Origin: Haemophilus_A paraphrohaemolyticus_A
GTDB taxonomy: Bacteria > Pseudomonadota > Gammaproteobacteria > Enterobacterales > Pasteurellaceae
Direction of reading: 5' to 3'
DNA length: 64,000 bases
NCBI RefSeq assembly: GCF_003253115.1
Contig: NZ_QEQF01000009.1
Location: 19,601 to 83,600 of the forward strand
A program made the position numbers and the translations under genes. The first letter of the stretch is position 1. Every line of letters begins with the position of its first letter. The notes under the pieces are model-generated. The model worked only from the letters and a program-made list of their open reading frames with translations. It did not search any database and had not been told where the DNA came from. Positions 43,859 to 52,505 of this stretch are shown in pieces.

Positions 43859-45283
43859 TTATTGAACCATCAAGAAGAAATTCGCGCCATCACGCACAAT
43901 GTTTAAGTAAACCACCGATGGTTTTTCACCTAATACTTTTCGTAATTCACTCATATTTTCAACACGATGACGGTTTACCCCCACGATTAAATCGCCTTTT
44001 TTCAGCCCGCGTGCTTCGGCTAATGATCCTTTTTCAACTTTGGTAATTGCAACGCCTTTCACGCCTTTTTCATCTTGGTTTGTGTATTCCGCACCTTTCA
44101 ATTCTGGCAATAAATCTGTTACAGAACCTGTGCTGCCAATTTCAGATTGAAGCGTCACTTTTGTTTTTGCAATTTTGCCATCGCGTAAATAGGTTAGCTC
44201 AATATCTTTGCCTACACCTGCGGTTGCGATTTTCGCACGCAATTCGCTGAAACTATGTAATTTTTGACCATTAAGTTCGGTAATCACATCGCCTGCTTTT
44301 AAGCCTGCCTTATCTGCTGCTGATTTCGGGAATACTTCGCTAACAAACGCACCTTGTTGCGCATCTACACCAAACTCTTTGGCTAAGTCTGCGTTTAATT
44401 CACCCCCTTTAATACCAAGCATACCGCGTTTTACTTCGCCAAATTCAATAATTTGTTGCACAAGGCTGTTTGCCATATTAGATGGGATTGCAAAAGCAAT
44501 ACCTGCGTTACCACCACTTGGTGAAATAATCGCGGTGTTGATACCAATCAATTCGCCTTTTAAGTTGATTAACGGGCCGCCAGAGTTACCTTGGTTTACT
44601 GCTGCATCGGTTTGAATATAGTTTTGATAGCCTTCATCTGCATTACCTGTTGAGCGACCTAATGCAGAAATAATCCCTGAAGTTACGGTTTGACCTAAAC
44701 CGAATGGGTTACCGATTGCCACGCTAAAATCACCCACGCGTAATTTATCAGAGTCAGCAAATTTTAATGCAGTTAAATTTTTGGGATTTTCGATTTGCAC
44801 TAAAGCGACATCAGACTGCGGATCAGCGCCTACCAATTTTGCTTTAAACTCACGACCATCATCTAATTGGATGGTGATTTTATCAGCATCTTTAATCACA
44901 TGATTGTTGGTAATCACATAACCTTTTTCTGCGTTAATAATCACACCAGAACCTAAACCACGGAATTGACGAGGAGCTGCATCGTCGCCAAAACGGTCGC
45001 CAAACATATCGCCAAAGAAGAATTGAAATTCTTCGGGTAAATCACGCATACGGCTGCGACCTTGAGATTGTCCATCTTTCGCTTTGCCTTCCACAGAAAT
45101 ACTCACCACCGCTGGGCGTACTTTGTCTAACATATCTGCTAAAGATGGCATTGCTTGGTTGTTATTAGTTTGACCTGCAACTGCTGAAATAAATGGAAGG
45201 TTGATTTCTGCTTTAGCGGGCATTGATGCTATGCCTAATGCTAAAATTGATGCTGTGATAATTGATTTTTTTAATGTTTTCAT
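43859..45283 (-). CDS. degP: Periplasmic serine endoprotease/chaperone Do (DegP/HtrA)
   Basis: 474 residues. Signal peptide at 1-25 (cleavage PAKA). Trypsin-like domain with His in NNHVIKDAD (about 126), Asp in PQSDVALV (about 156) and Ser in GNSGGPLIN (about 231). Two PDZ domains (about 280-370 and 390-470). Degrades or refolds damaged envelope proteins. The upstream gap (45284-45542) is not clearly marked with a sigma-E promoter. Only one Do-type protease gene is in the window; assignment to DegP or DegQ is by length and by resemblance to Haemophilus HtrA. Confidence 0.92.
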   Translation of the reverse strand: MKTLKKSIITASILALGIASMPAKAEINLPFISAVAGQTNNNQAMPSLADMLDKVRPAVVSISVEGKAKDGQSQGRSRMRDLPEEFQFFFGDMFGDRFGDDAAPRQFRGLGSGVIINAEKGYVITNNHVIKDADKITIQLDDGREFKAKLVGADPQSDVALVQIENPKNLTALKFADSDKLRVGDFSVAIGNPFGLGQTVTSGIISALGRSTGNADEGYQNYIQTDAAVNQGNSGGPLINLKGELIGINTAIISPSGGNAGIAFAIPSNMANSLVQQIIEFGEVKRGMLGIKGGELNADLAKEFGVDAQQGAFVSEVFPKSAADKAGLKAGDVITELNGQKLHSFSELRAKIATAGVGKDIELTYLRDGKIAKTKVTLQSEIGSTGSVTDLLPELKGAEYTNQDEKGVKGVAITKVEKGSLAEARGLKKGDLIVGVNRHRVENMSELRKVLGEKPSVVYLNIVRDGANFFLMVQ

Positions 45284-45473
45284 ATTTGCTTTGTTTCCTA
45301 ATTATTCGTAGGGTGGGCAAAAATACCGTGCTACGAGAGTGAATCCCACAAACAAGGCGAAATGAACTCTCACGCCTTGCTCGTGTCTGATAGGACAGAA
45401 AAATTTTTAGAGAGTTCTAAACATTGCAAAATTTTCTAAAAATTTGACCGCTATTTGAAAAATAAAAAGCATT

Positions 45474-45503
45474 TTGGCTTTATTTCGTTGGGTGGAGTAT
45501 AAT
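45474..45503 (+). promoter_or_regulatory. Probable sigma-70 promoter of the mla operon
   Basis: TTGGCT (45474-45479) and TATAAT (45498-45503) separated by 18 bp, about 40 bp before the mlaF start. Confidence 0.6.
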
Positions 45504-45542
45504 CCACCTTTATTTTTGTATTTAAGAAAGGTATTAAATTCA

Positions 45543-46346
45543 ATGCAACACACTGAAAACCTGGTTGAAGTAAACAACCTCACCTTTAAACGAGGGGAGA
45601 GGGTGATTTACGACAATCTCAATCTGCAAGTGCAGAAAGGTAAGGTGACAGCAATTATGGGTCCTTCTGGTATTGGTAAAACCACCTTATTACGCTTAAT
45701 TGGTGGGCAGCTAGTGCCAAAATCGGGCAAGATTTTATTTGATGGGCAAAATGTTTGCACCGCATCAAATAAAACGCTTTATCAAATCCGCCAACGAATG
45801 GGAATGCTTTTCCAATCGGGGGCGTTATTTACGGATTTATCCACTTTCGACAATGTTGCGTATCCTATTCGTGAACATACCAATTTACCCGAAGAGCTTA
45901 TTCGAAAATTGGTGTTAATGAAATTGGAATCGGTCGGCTTGCGCGGTGCAGCGCAGTTAATGCCATCAGAACTCTCTGGCGGTATGGCTCGCCGTGCGGC
46001 GCTCGCACGTGCAATTGCCTTAGATCCCGATTTAATTATGTATGATGAGCCTTTTACAGGGCAGGATCCGATCAGTATGGGCGTGATTGTTGAGCTAATT
46101 AAAAAACTCAACCAAGCGCTAAATTTAACCTCGATTGTGGTTTCGCACGATGTGACCGAAGTGCTAAGTATTGCCGATTACGCCTACATTGTGGCAAACA
46201 AAACCGTGATTGCACAAGGCACGCCAGCACAATTGATGCAAAGCCAAGATCCGCAAGTGGTGCAATTCTTAGCAGGTAAAGCCGATGGTCCTGTGCATTT
46301 TCATTATCCAGCCAAAGATTATGTAGAGGATTTGTTTAATGATTAA
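45543..46346 (+). CDS. mlaF: Phospholipid transport ATP-binding protein MlaF
   Basis: 267 residues from ATG 45543 (the frame is open upstream but past the promoter). ABC ATPase: Walker A GPSGIGKTT (about 40), Q-loop MLFQSGALF, signature LSGGMARR, Walker B LIMYDEPF, H-loop VVSHD. It energises retrograde or anterograde movement of phospholipid between the membranes with MlaE, MlaD and MlaB. First gene of mlaFEDCB; 8-bp overlap with mlaE. Confidence 0.95.
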   Translation: MQHTENLVEVNNLTFKRGERVIYDNLNLQVQKGKVTAIMGPSGIGKTTLLRLIGGQLVPKSGKILFDGQNVCTASNKTLYQIRQRMGMLFQSGALFTDLSTFDNVAYPIREHTNLPEELIRKLVLMKLESVGLRGAAQLMPSELSGGMARRAALARAIALDPDLIMYDEPFTGQDPISMGVIVELIKKLNQALNLTSIVVSHDVTEVLSIADYAYIVANKTVIAQGTPAQLMQSQDPQVVQFLAGKADGPVHFHYPAKDYVEDLFND

Positions 46347-47115
46347 CTTTATTACTCAAATTGGGGCTTCAACTATCCAATTTATCCGTGCATTCGGGCG
46401 TGCTGCTTTTATGCTATGGGGTGCATTGATTGGTAAGCCACAATTTCGCAAACATACGCCACTTTTAATCAAGCAACTGCACGTAGTCGGTGTACAATCC
46501 TTGCTGATTATTATGCTTTCAGGCTTATTTATCGGAATGGTGTTAGGCTTACAAGGCTATGTGGTATTAGTCGATTTCGCGGCAGAAAGTAGCTTAGGTA
46601 CGTTAGTTTCGCTCTCTTTACTACGCGAACTTGGACCAGTCGTCACCGCCTTACTTTTCGCAGGGCGAGCAGGATCGGCATTAACCGCAGAAATTGGCTT
46701 AATGAAAGCGACCGAACAGCTTTCTAGCCTTGAAATGATGGCAGTTGATCCACTTCGCCGAATTATCGCACCGCGTTTTTGGGCTGGGGTGATTTCTATG
46801 CCAATCCTTGCCGTGATTTTCACCGCAATTGGTATTTGGGGCGGTTCGCTTGTGGGTGTCGATTGGAAAGGTGTCGATTCAGGCAGCTTCTGGGCGGTAA
46901 TGCAAAATTCTGTTCACGTAAGCGACCTAGTTAATGGCTTTGTAAAAAGCGTGATTTTTGCTTTGGCCGTGGTTTGGATTGCGTTGTTTAATGGCTACGA
47001 TTCCACACCAACCTCGGAAGGTATTAGCCAAGCAACAACTAAAACTGTAGTGCACGCCTCATTAGTGATTCTAGGCTTAGATTTTATTTTAACTGCCATT
47101 ATGTTTGGTGGTTAA
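46339..47115 (+). CDS. mlaE: Phospholipid ABC transporter permease MlaE
   Basis: 258-residue MlaE permease with five or six membrane helices. Core phrases: IIMLSGLFIGMVLGLQGY, LLRELGPVVTALLFAGRAGSALTAEIGLMKATEQ (coupling helix region) and MMAVDPLRRIIAPRFWAG. Sits in the inner membrane with MlaF below and the MlaD hexamer above. 24 bp before mlaD. Confidence 0.95.
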   Translation: MINFITQIGASTIQFIRAFGRAAFMLWGALIGKPQFRKHTPLLIKQLHVVGVQSLLIIMLSGLFIGMVLGLQGYVVLVDFAAESSLGTLVSLSLLRELGPVVTALLFAGRAGSALTAEIGLMKATEQLSSLEMMAVDPLRRIIAPRFWAGVISMPILAVIFTAIGIWGGSLVGVDWKGVDSGSFWAVMQNSVHVSDLVNGFVKSVIFALAVVWIALFNGYDSTPTSEGISQATTKTVVHASLVILGLDFILTAIMFGG

Positions 47116-47139
47116 TCCATTTGAATAAAAGGAAATACA

Positions 47140-47667
47140 ATGCGTCAATCAATTAAATATGAATTTTGGGTAGGCTTATTTGTGCTACTCGGCTTATTAG
47201 GCTTGGCATTTTTAGGGCTTAGAGTTGCCAACGTGCAAGGTTTTAGCTCAGAAAAAACTTACACTCTTTACGCAACTTTCGATAATATCGGCGGACTAAA
47301 AGTGCGAGCACCAATTAAGGTAGGTGGCGTAGTGGTTGGTCGTGTCTCAGATATTCAGCTAGACGAACAAAGCTACACCCCAAAAGTAACCTTAGCGGTT
47401 AATGAAGAATTTAACAAAATTCCAGACACCAGCTCACTCTCTATCAAAACCTCAGGTTTATTAGGCGAACAATACATTGCCTTAAACGTTGGCTTTATGA
47501 TGGAAGGCGAAACGGAATATATGAAATCAGGCGACAGCTTTGCTGATACAAACTCGGCAATGGTGTTAGAAGATTTAATCGGTCAGTTCCTGTATGGCGA
47601 CAAAAAATCATCAGATGCTGAACCAAAAACTGAAGGTGAAAAAGCAGAAACACCTGCTACACCTTAA
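47140..47667 (+). CDS. mlaD: Phospholipid transporter substrate-binding protein MlaD
   Basis: 175 residues. N-terminal transmembrane anchor (about 9-28), then an MCE domain (about 38-118: YATFDNIGGLKVRAPIKVGGVVVGRVSDI, LSIKTSGLLGEQYIAL), then a short tail rich in Glu, Lys and Pro. Forms the hexameric channel that passes lipid to MlaC. Confidence 0.95.
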   Translation: MRQSIKYEFWVGLFVLLGLLGLAFLGLRVANVQGFSSEKTYTLYATFDNIGGLKVRAPIKVGGVVVGRVSDIQLDEQSYTPKVTLAVNEEFNKIPDTSSLSIKTSGLLGEQYIALNVGFMMEGETEYMKSGDSFADTNSAMVLEDLIGQFLYGDKKSSDAEPKTEGEKAETPATP

Positions 47668-47678
47668 TTTTTATCTTA

Positions 47679-47713
47679 CAAGCGGTAAAATATTTACAAA
47701 AATTTACCGCTTG
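47679..47713. terminator. Inverted uptake-signal pair between mlaD and mlaC
   Basis: CAAGCGGTAAA pairs perfectly with TTTACCGCTTG across a 13-nt loop. Inside the mla operon it can only act as a partial terminator or RNA-stabilising hairpin. Confidence 0.6.
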
Positions 47714-47747
47714 CAAATAAATTAACTTTCTCTATGGAGTGTTTTTA

Positions 47748-48389
47748 ATGTTAAAACAAATCAAAAAAATCATCGTTGCAGGTTTTCTTTCTGTAGCAAC
47801 TTTGTTCTCAAGCCAAGCATTTGCAGAAACGAGCCCTTATGTATTGATGCAGCAAACAGCAGATAAACTGTTTAGTGACATCAAAGCTAACCAAGGAAAA
47901 ATTAAATCAAACCCTGAATATTTGCGTACCATCGTACGCAACGACTTAATGCCACACGTACACGTAAAATACGCAGGTCAATTAGTCTTAGGTAAATCGC
48001 TTTCATCTGCAAGCGAAGCACAACGCGAAAAATTCTTTGATGCGTTTGGTCAATTCATTGAACAATCTTATGCACAAGTATTAACGCAATATAGCGATCA
48101 AAAAGTAGAAATCGAAAGCGAAAAACCGACGGATGGAAAATCTATTGTGACTATTCGCGTCAATGTGATTTCAGCTAACAATGCGCCACCAATCAAACTT
48201 GATTTCAAATGGCGCAAAAACAGCCGTACTGGCGAATGGCAAGCGTATGATATGGCTGCAGAAAACGTAAGTATGGTAGCAACCAAACAAAATGAGTGGA
48301 GTGGCATTTTGCGTCAGCAAGGTATTGATGCATTAACCGCTCAAGTTGCACAATCTGCAAAACAACCGATTACACTTTCTAAAAAATAA
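47748..48389 (+). CDS. mlaC: Periplasmic phospholipid shuttle MlaC
   Basis: 213 residues from ATG 47748, with GGAG 8 bp before it (the in-frame GTG at 47739 overlaps this site). Signal peptide at 1-26 (cleavage AFA). Mature protein is the Ttg2D/MlaC fold: YVLMQQTADKLFSDIKANQ, RTIVRNDLMPHVHVKYAGQLVLGK, FKWRKNSRTGEWQAYDMAAENVSMV. Carries lipid through the periplasm between MlaA-porin and MlaFEDB. Confidence 0.94.
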   Translation: MLKQIKKIIVAGFLSVATLFSSQAFAETSPYVLMQQTADKLFSDIKANQGKIKSNPEYLRTIVRNDLMPHVHVKYAGQLVLGKSLSSASEAQREKFFDAFGQFIEQSYAQVLTQYSDQKVEIESEKPTDGKSIVTIRVNVISANNAPPIKLDFKWRKNSRTGEWQAYDMAAENVSMVATKQNEWSGILRQQGIDALTAQVAQSAKQPITLSKK

Positions 48390-48393
48390 TAGT

Positions 48394-48747
48394 ATGAAGC
48401 CCGAAAAAACATTACAATGGAGTGTTTTTCAGAACAATGAAAGCCAAGTAGTGCAATTAAAAGGCGAATTAACTCGTGCCACGTTGCGCCCATTATGGGA
48501 GCAACGTGCTTCTTTTTTACAAACCAATGCTAATCAAGCCCTTTATTGGGATTTAGCTCAACTTGCACGTATTGATTCGGCTGGCTTTGCTTTCCTCACT
48601 GAATTATTAAACCATTACGGAAAACAGACAAAGAATGGCTTAATTCACTTGCCTGAAGTGATTAAAACACTTGCTGAACTTTACGGTTTAAGCGACTGGA
48701 TTAAGCCATATATCCCAAACGAGAATCAAAATGTTATTAATGCCTAA
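48394..48747 (+). CDS. mlaB: MlaB STAS-domain protein
   Basis: 117 residues from ATG 48394, four bases after mlaC. STAS fold: VVQLKGELTRATLRPLWEQ, ALYWDLAQLARIDSAGFAFLTELLNHY. Binds the MlaF ATPase and is needed for transporter stability and activity. Overlaps the open frame of ibaG. Confidence 0.9.
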   Translation: MKPEKTLQWSVFQNNESQVVQLKGELTRATLRPLWEQRASFLQTNANQALYWDLAQLARIDSAGFAFLTELLNHYGKQTKNGLIHLPEVIKTLAELYGLSDWIKPYIPNENQNVINA

Positions 48748-48763
48748 GGATCCCGATCAACTT

Positions 48764-49024
48764 ATGGAACTCACTCAAATCGAAAATCTACTAAAAGAAC
48801 ACCTCACTGATGCAACCGAAATCCACATTCAAGGTGAAAACTCACACTTCGGCGTGATTGTGGTAAGCGATACCCTTGCTGCACTTTCTCGGGTAAAACA
48901 GCAACAAGCGGTTTATGCACCACTTGGCGAGCTTTTCTCAAGCAACATTATTCACGCCTTAACCATCAAAGTGTTCTCAACCGAGCAATGGAAAAAAGAA
49001 CGCTTGTTGAATATGGCGGGATAA
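48764..49024 (+). CDS. ibaG: BolA-family protein IbaG
   Basis: 86 residues from ATG 48764, the start that aligns with E. coli IbaG (YrbA); two further in-frame ATGs lie upstream (48731, 48740) inside mlaB. BolA fold with GENSHFGVIVVSDTLAALSRVKQQQAVYAPLGEL and IHALTIKVFSTEQW. IbaG/BolA proteins work with glutaredoxin Grx4 in iron-sulfur metabolism and acid stress. The mla-ibaG-murA order is the same as in E. coli. Confidence 0.88.
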   Translation: MELTQIENLLKEHLTDATEIHIQGENSHFGVIVVSDTLAALSRVKQQQAVYAPLGELFSSNIIHALTIKVFSTEQWKKERLLNMAG

Positions 49025-49064
49025 TTATCTAATCATCTGTTTTTTGCATCGCATTATTGTAGAA

Positions 49065-49132
49065 ACGTGTTTCACACGTCTGAAAAAATTAAGTGATGTC
49101 AATGGGCGTGTGCAACACGCACCTACATAAAA
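49065..49132. repeat. Pair of intergenic palindromes before murA
   Basis: CGTGTTTCACACG (about 49068-49080) and GGGCGTGTGCAACACGCAC (about 49105-49123) are short palindromes of related sequence in the ibaG-murA gap; they look like a REP-type intergenic repeat. Confidence 0.5.
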
Positions 49133-49179
49133 ATAAAAATAACGCACTTGCCACAAAAATCAATTATTAAGGAAAAACA

Positions 49180-50457
49180 ATGGAAAAATTCCGTGTTACT
49201 GGACCTGCTACACTGAGCGGCTCAGTCAATATTTCAGGAGCTAAAAATGCTGCGCTACCGATCCTTTTTGCAGCAATCCTTGCTACTGAACCCGTCACCT
49301 TAACCAACGTTCCCGTATTAAAAGATGTGGATACGACATTTAAAATATTACGTAAATTAGGCGTTGTGGCTGAGCGTGCAGAAAATGGCGATGTACATAT
49401 TGATGCAAGCAATATCGATCACTACATCGCACCTTACGAATTAGTGAAAACAATGCGTGCCTCTATCTGGGCATTAGCACCGTTAGTTGCTCGCTTCCAC
49501 GAGGGTCAAGTGTCATTACCAGGCGGCTGTACTATCGGTGCTCGTCCTGTTGATATGCACATTGCAGGCTTAGAAAAAATGGGCGCAACCATTGAATTAG
49601 ACGAAGGCTATGTGAAAGCGACCTCAAATGGACGCCTACATGGTGCTCAAATCTATATGGATAAAGTCAGCGTGGGGGCGACCTTATCTGTGATGATGGC
49701 GGGCACACTTGCAGAAGGGACAACGGTTATCGAAAATGCAGCACACGAGCCAGAAATTGTGGATACTGCAATTTTCTTAAATGCAATGGGGGCAAAAATC
49801 TCAGGTGCAGGCACAGGCACAATTACCATTGAAGGGGTTGAACGCTTAACAGGCTGCACACATCGCATTGTTGCTGACCGTATCGAAACGGGTACATTCT
49901 TAATCGCCGCAGCGGTTTCTGGCGGTAAAATCACGTGCCATGGCACTAAAGCAGATACGCTTGAAGCTGTAATTGAAAAATTACGCGAAGCTGGAATGGA
50001 AGTGACGGTAACAGAAGATACCATTACGCTTGATTCAAAAGGACAGCGTCCAAAAGCGGTGAATATTCGCACAATGCCACATCCTGGTTTCCCAACCGAT
50101 ATGCAAGCGCAATTTACCCTGTTAAATGCGATTGCTGAAGGCACAAGCCGCATTACCGAAACTATTTTTGAGAACCGCTTTATGCACATCCCGGAGCTTA
50201 ACCGAATGGGTGCAAAAGGCGAAATTGAAGGTAATACCGCTATTTGCCACGGTGTAGAAAAATTAAAACCCGCTGAAGTGATGGCAACCGACTTACGTGC
50301 TTCAATCAGCTTAGTGTTAGCAGGCTGTATCGCTGAAGGCGAAACCATCGTGGATCGTATCTACCACATCGACCGCGGCTACGAACACATTGAAGAAAAA
50401 TTACGTGGTTTAGGTGCAACCATCGAGCGTTTTTCTGAAAGTTCCGAAGAAGCGTAA
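49180..50457 (+). CDS. murA: UDP-N-acetylglucosamine 1-carboxyvinyltransferase
   Basis: 425 residues. First committed step of peptidoglycan synthesis: transfer of enolpyruvate from PEP to UDP-GlcNAc. SGAKNAALPILFAAIL near the start with the catalytic Lys; the fosfomycin-target Cys in LPGGCTIGARPVD (about 117); NRFMHIPELNRMGA and DLRASISLVLAG in the second lobe. The Cys is present, so fosfomycin sensitivity at target level is expected. Strong ribosome site AAGGAAAAAC. Confidence 0.96.
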   Translation: MEKFRVTGPATLSGSVNISGAKNAALPILFAAILATEPVTLTNVPVLKDVDTTFKILRKLGVVAERAENGDVHIDASNIDHYIAPYELVKTMRASIWALAPLVARFHEGQVSLPGGCTIGARPVDMHIAGLEKMGATIELDEGYVKATSNGRLHGAQIYMDKVSVGATLSVMMAGTLAEGTTVIENAAHEPEIVDTAIFLNAMGAKISGAGTGTITIEGVERLTGCTHRIVADRIETGTFLIAAAVSGGKITCHGTKADTLEAVIEKLREAGMEVTVTEDTITLDSKGQRPKAVNIRTMPHPGFPTDMQAQFTLLNAIAEGTSRITETIFENRFMHIPELNRMGAKGEIEGNTAICHGVEKLKPAEVMATDLRASISLVLAGCIAEGETIVDRIYHIDRGYEHIEEKLRGLGATIERFSESSEEA

Positions 50458-50473
50458 GAGCATAAAACAACAC

Positions 50474-50496
50474 AAAGGCGAGATATTCTCGCCTTT
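50474..50496. terminator. Terminator after murA
   Basis: 10-bp perfect stem AAAGGCGAGA/TCTCGCCTTT with a 3-nt loop, T-rich after it. Confidence 0.85.
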
Positions 50497-50506
50497 TATT
50501 TATCTG

Positions 50507-51124
50507 TTACCGATGACAGGCTTCATAAAGCGGTAATAATTCTTGAATAGTTTGCAAAATAAATTCTGCCACATCAATTTTAGCCAAATCTTTCCGCTCA
50601 ACATTTTTACCGATGCACCAATAAGCCTCTAGATCTTCTAGCATTAAATCATCAAGTTCTTTCAACTTTTTGAAATCAGCATATTCACTTTCATTACCTT
50701 GCCAAATCTCAAAATCTTGATATTTTTCTCGATCCAAATTTTCCCACCATTGCTGATATTGTGGCAATTTAACTTGGGAACGATCCGCACGATAACAATG
50801 CCAATCAAGACTAACTTGCAACCGTCTGCGGTTCAAAATAACCGATAAAATTACCGCTGAATTTTGGTTAAATTCATACTTATAAAAGGTAAAAAAATGA
50901 GCACGAACTTGCCAACCATTGCACCAACGCTCAATATGGGGCTCGGCAAATGGCATTCCCAATTTTCGATAAACATCAAGGCTCAACGCTTTCCACACTT
51001 CCCAATTCGCCTTGTATTTTGCTTTGATGCTCGGAATATCCTCAGGGCAATATTTTTTCATTTGGGCAAATTGAAAGAAGGGAATATCAAAAATTTCGCA
51101 AAATTGACTATTTAACATTTGCAT
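50507..51124 (-). CDS. Hypothetical protein
   Basis: 205 residues, soluble, no signal peptide. Rich in Trp and Tyr (ANWEVWKALSLDVYRKLG, ERWCNGWQVRAHFF, QQWWENLD, EAYWCIGKN). I do not recognise the family; the layout of a mixed domain with RRRLQVSLDWHCYRADRSQ gives no motif I can name. A second start exists two codons downstream. It lies on its own between murA and obgE. Confidence 0.6.
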   Translation of the reverse strand: MQMLNSQFCEIFDIPFFQFAQMKKYCPEDIPSIKAKYKANWEVWKALSLDVYRKLGMPFAEPHIERWCNGWQVRAHFFTFYKYEFNQNSAVILSVILNRRRLQVSLDWHCYRADRSQVKLPQYQQWWENLDREKYQDFEIWQGNESEYADFKKLKELDDLMLEDLEAYWCIGKNVERKDLAKIDVAEFILQTIQELLPLYEACHR

Positions 51125-51181
51125 TTTTTCCTATTAAAAAGACCGCTCGCAAGCAGTCTTCTTTTTCATCTAATTTACCAA

Positions 51182-52360
51182 TTATCGATTAGTATAAACG
51201 AACTCGACACCTTCTTCGTCTTCTTCTGACCAATCGTCATCGAAGTCGTCCCAGTCGTCTTCTTCAATCACGTTTTGCATCGCTTCTTGATGGTAGTCGT
51301 CCCATTTGAACTTCACTTCATCAGCTTCTTTATTTTCTTCTTCCACTTCACGTGGGTTGGCTTCAATAAAGTCCATAATATCGCGCGTTAATACAGGCAC
51401 ATTTTGACCTGTTGCAGCCGAAATAAGGTAATAATCCCCATCCCAGCCTAAGCGTTCAACAATCTCTTTAGCACGCTCTTGAGCTTCTTCTTCGCTCATC
51501 GTATCAATTTTATTGAACACTAGCCAAGTCGGTTTTTCTGCTAATTTTTCGCTATATTTGAACAATTCGCTCTCGATAATCGCCACGTTATCAGCTGGAT
51601 CGCTCTCATCAATCGGCATAATATCCACAAGGTGAATCAAGATACGGCAACGCTCTAAGTGTTTTAAGAAGCGAATACCTAAGCCTGCACCGTCGGCTGC
51701 CCCCTCGATCAAGCCAGGAATATCTGCCACCACGAAGCTTCGGTCTGAACCGATACGAGCCACGCCTAAACTTGGCACAAGCGTAGTAAACGGATAATCC
51801 GCCACTTTTGGTTTCGCCGCAGAAACGCTGCGAATAAAAGTCGATTTACCTGCGTTTGGTAAGCCAAGCATCCCGACGTCTGCCAAGAGCATTAACTCAA
51901 GCAATAAATCACGTTTTTCGCCTGGGGTGCCGTTGGTTTTTTGGCGAGGTGCACGGTTTACAGAGGATTTAAAACGGGTGTTACCTAAGCCGTGATAGCC
52001 ACCTTTTGCTACCAACATTTTCATTCCGTGTTTGGTTAAATCGCCAATCACTTCCTGGGTATCGTTATCAATCGCACGCGTTCCGACTGGTACGCGTAAT
52101 GTGATGTCGTTACCACGATGCCCCGTACAACCTGCACTGCGCCCATTCTCTCCACGCCCTGCGGCATAGCGTTTTTCAAAGCGGTAGTCGATCAGGGTGT
52201 TTAAGTTTTCGTCTGCGATTAAATAAACATCACCGCCATCTCCACCATCCCCCCCGTCTGGCCCGCCTTTCGGGATATATTTTTCACGGCGGAAGCTCAC
52301 ACAGCCATTCCCACCGTCGCCTGCTTCAACACGAATCAGGGCTTCATCAATAAATTTCAT
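51182..52360 (-). CDS. obgE: Obg GTPase (CgtA)
   Basis: 392 residues from ATG 52360; the open frame upstream runs into an intergenic repeat. Glycine-rich Obg domain at about 1-158 (MKFIDEALIRVEAGDGGNGCVSFRREKYIPKGGP pattern at the start), then a G domain: G1 GLPNAGKST (about 166), G2 region TTLVPSLG, G3 DIPGLIEG, G4 NKID, G5 SA. Very acidic C-terminal tail (about 340-392). Essential; associates with the 50S subunit and binds ppGpp. Confidence 0.95.
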   Translation of the reverse strand: MKFIDEALIRVEAGDGGNGCVSFRREKYIPKGGPDGGDGGDGGDVYLIADENLNTLIDYRFEKRYAAGRGENGRSAGCTGHRGNDITLRVPVGTRAIDNDTQEVIGDLTKHGMKMLVAKGGYHGLGNTRFKSSVNRAPRQKTNGTPGEKRDLLLELMLLADVGMLGLPNAGKSTFIRSVSAAKPKVADYPFTTLVPSLGVARIGSDRSFVVADIPGLIEGAADGAGLGIRFLKHLERCRILIHLVDIMPIDESDPADNVAIIESELFKYSEKLAEKPTWLVFNKIDTMSEEEAQERAKEIVERLGWDGDYYLISAATGQNVPVLTRDIMDFIEANPREVEEENKEADEVKFKWDDYHQEAMQNVIEEDDWDDFDDDWSEEDEEGVEFVYTNR

Positions 52361-52376
52361 TTTGTTTCCTTTTCTT

Positions 52377-52500
52377 GATCCCCCCCTCTTTAGTAAAGAA
52401 GGGAGGAGGAGATTTGTTGGATATCGCATTTACAAATGTCAGTGAAAAAATCACCGCTTGCAAAATCTCCCCTAACCCCTCTTTGCAAAAGAGAGGGATC
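52377..52500. repeat. Intergenic inverted-repeat element between argS and obgE
   Basis: TCCCCCCCTCTTTAGTAAAGAAGGGAGGAGG at the left and CTCCCCTAACCCCTCTTTGCAAAAGAGAGGG at the right each fold back on themselves and can also pair with each other; an uptake-signal-like CCGCTTGCAAA lies between. This looks like a short mobile or REP-like unit. Confidence 0.6.
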
Positions 52501-52505
52501 TCTAA

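Noticed and set aside
45284..45480. Sigma-E promoter for degP
   Set aside because: GAACTC occurs on the minus strand, but no matching -10 box at 16-17 bp could be found.
49653..50348. 231-residue minus-strand ORF inside murA
   Set aside because: Antisense shadow of a well-conserved gene; no signal, motif or ribosome site.
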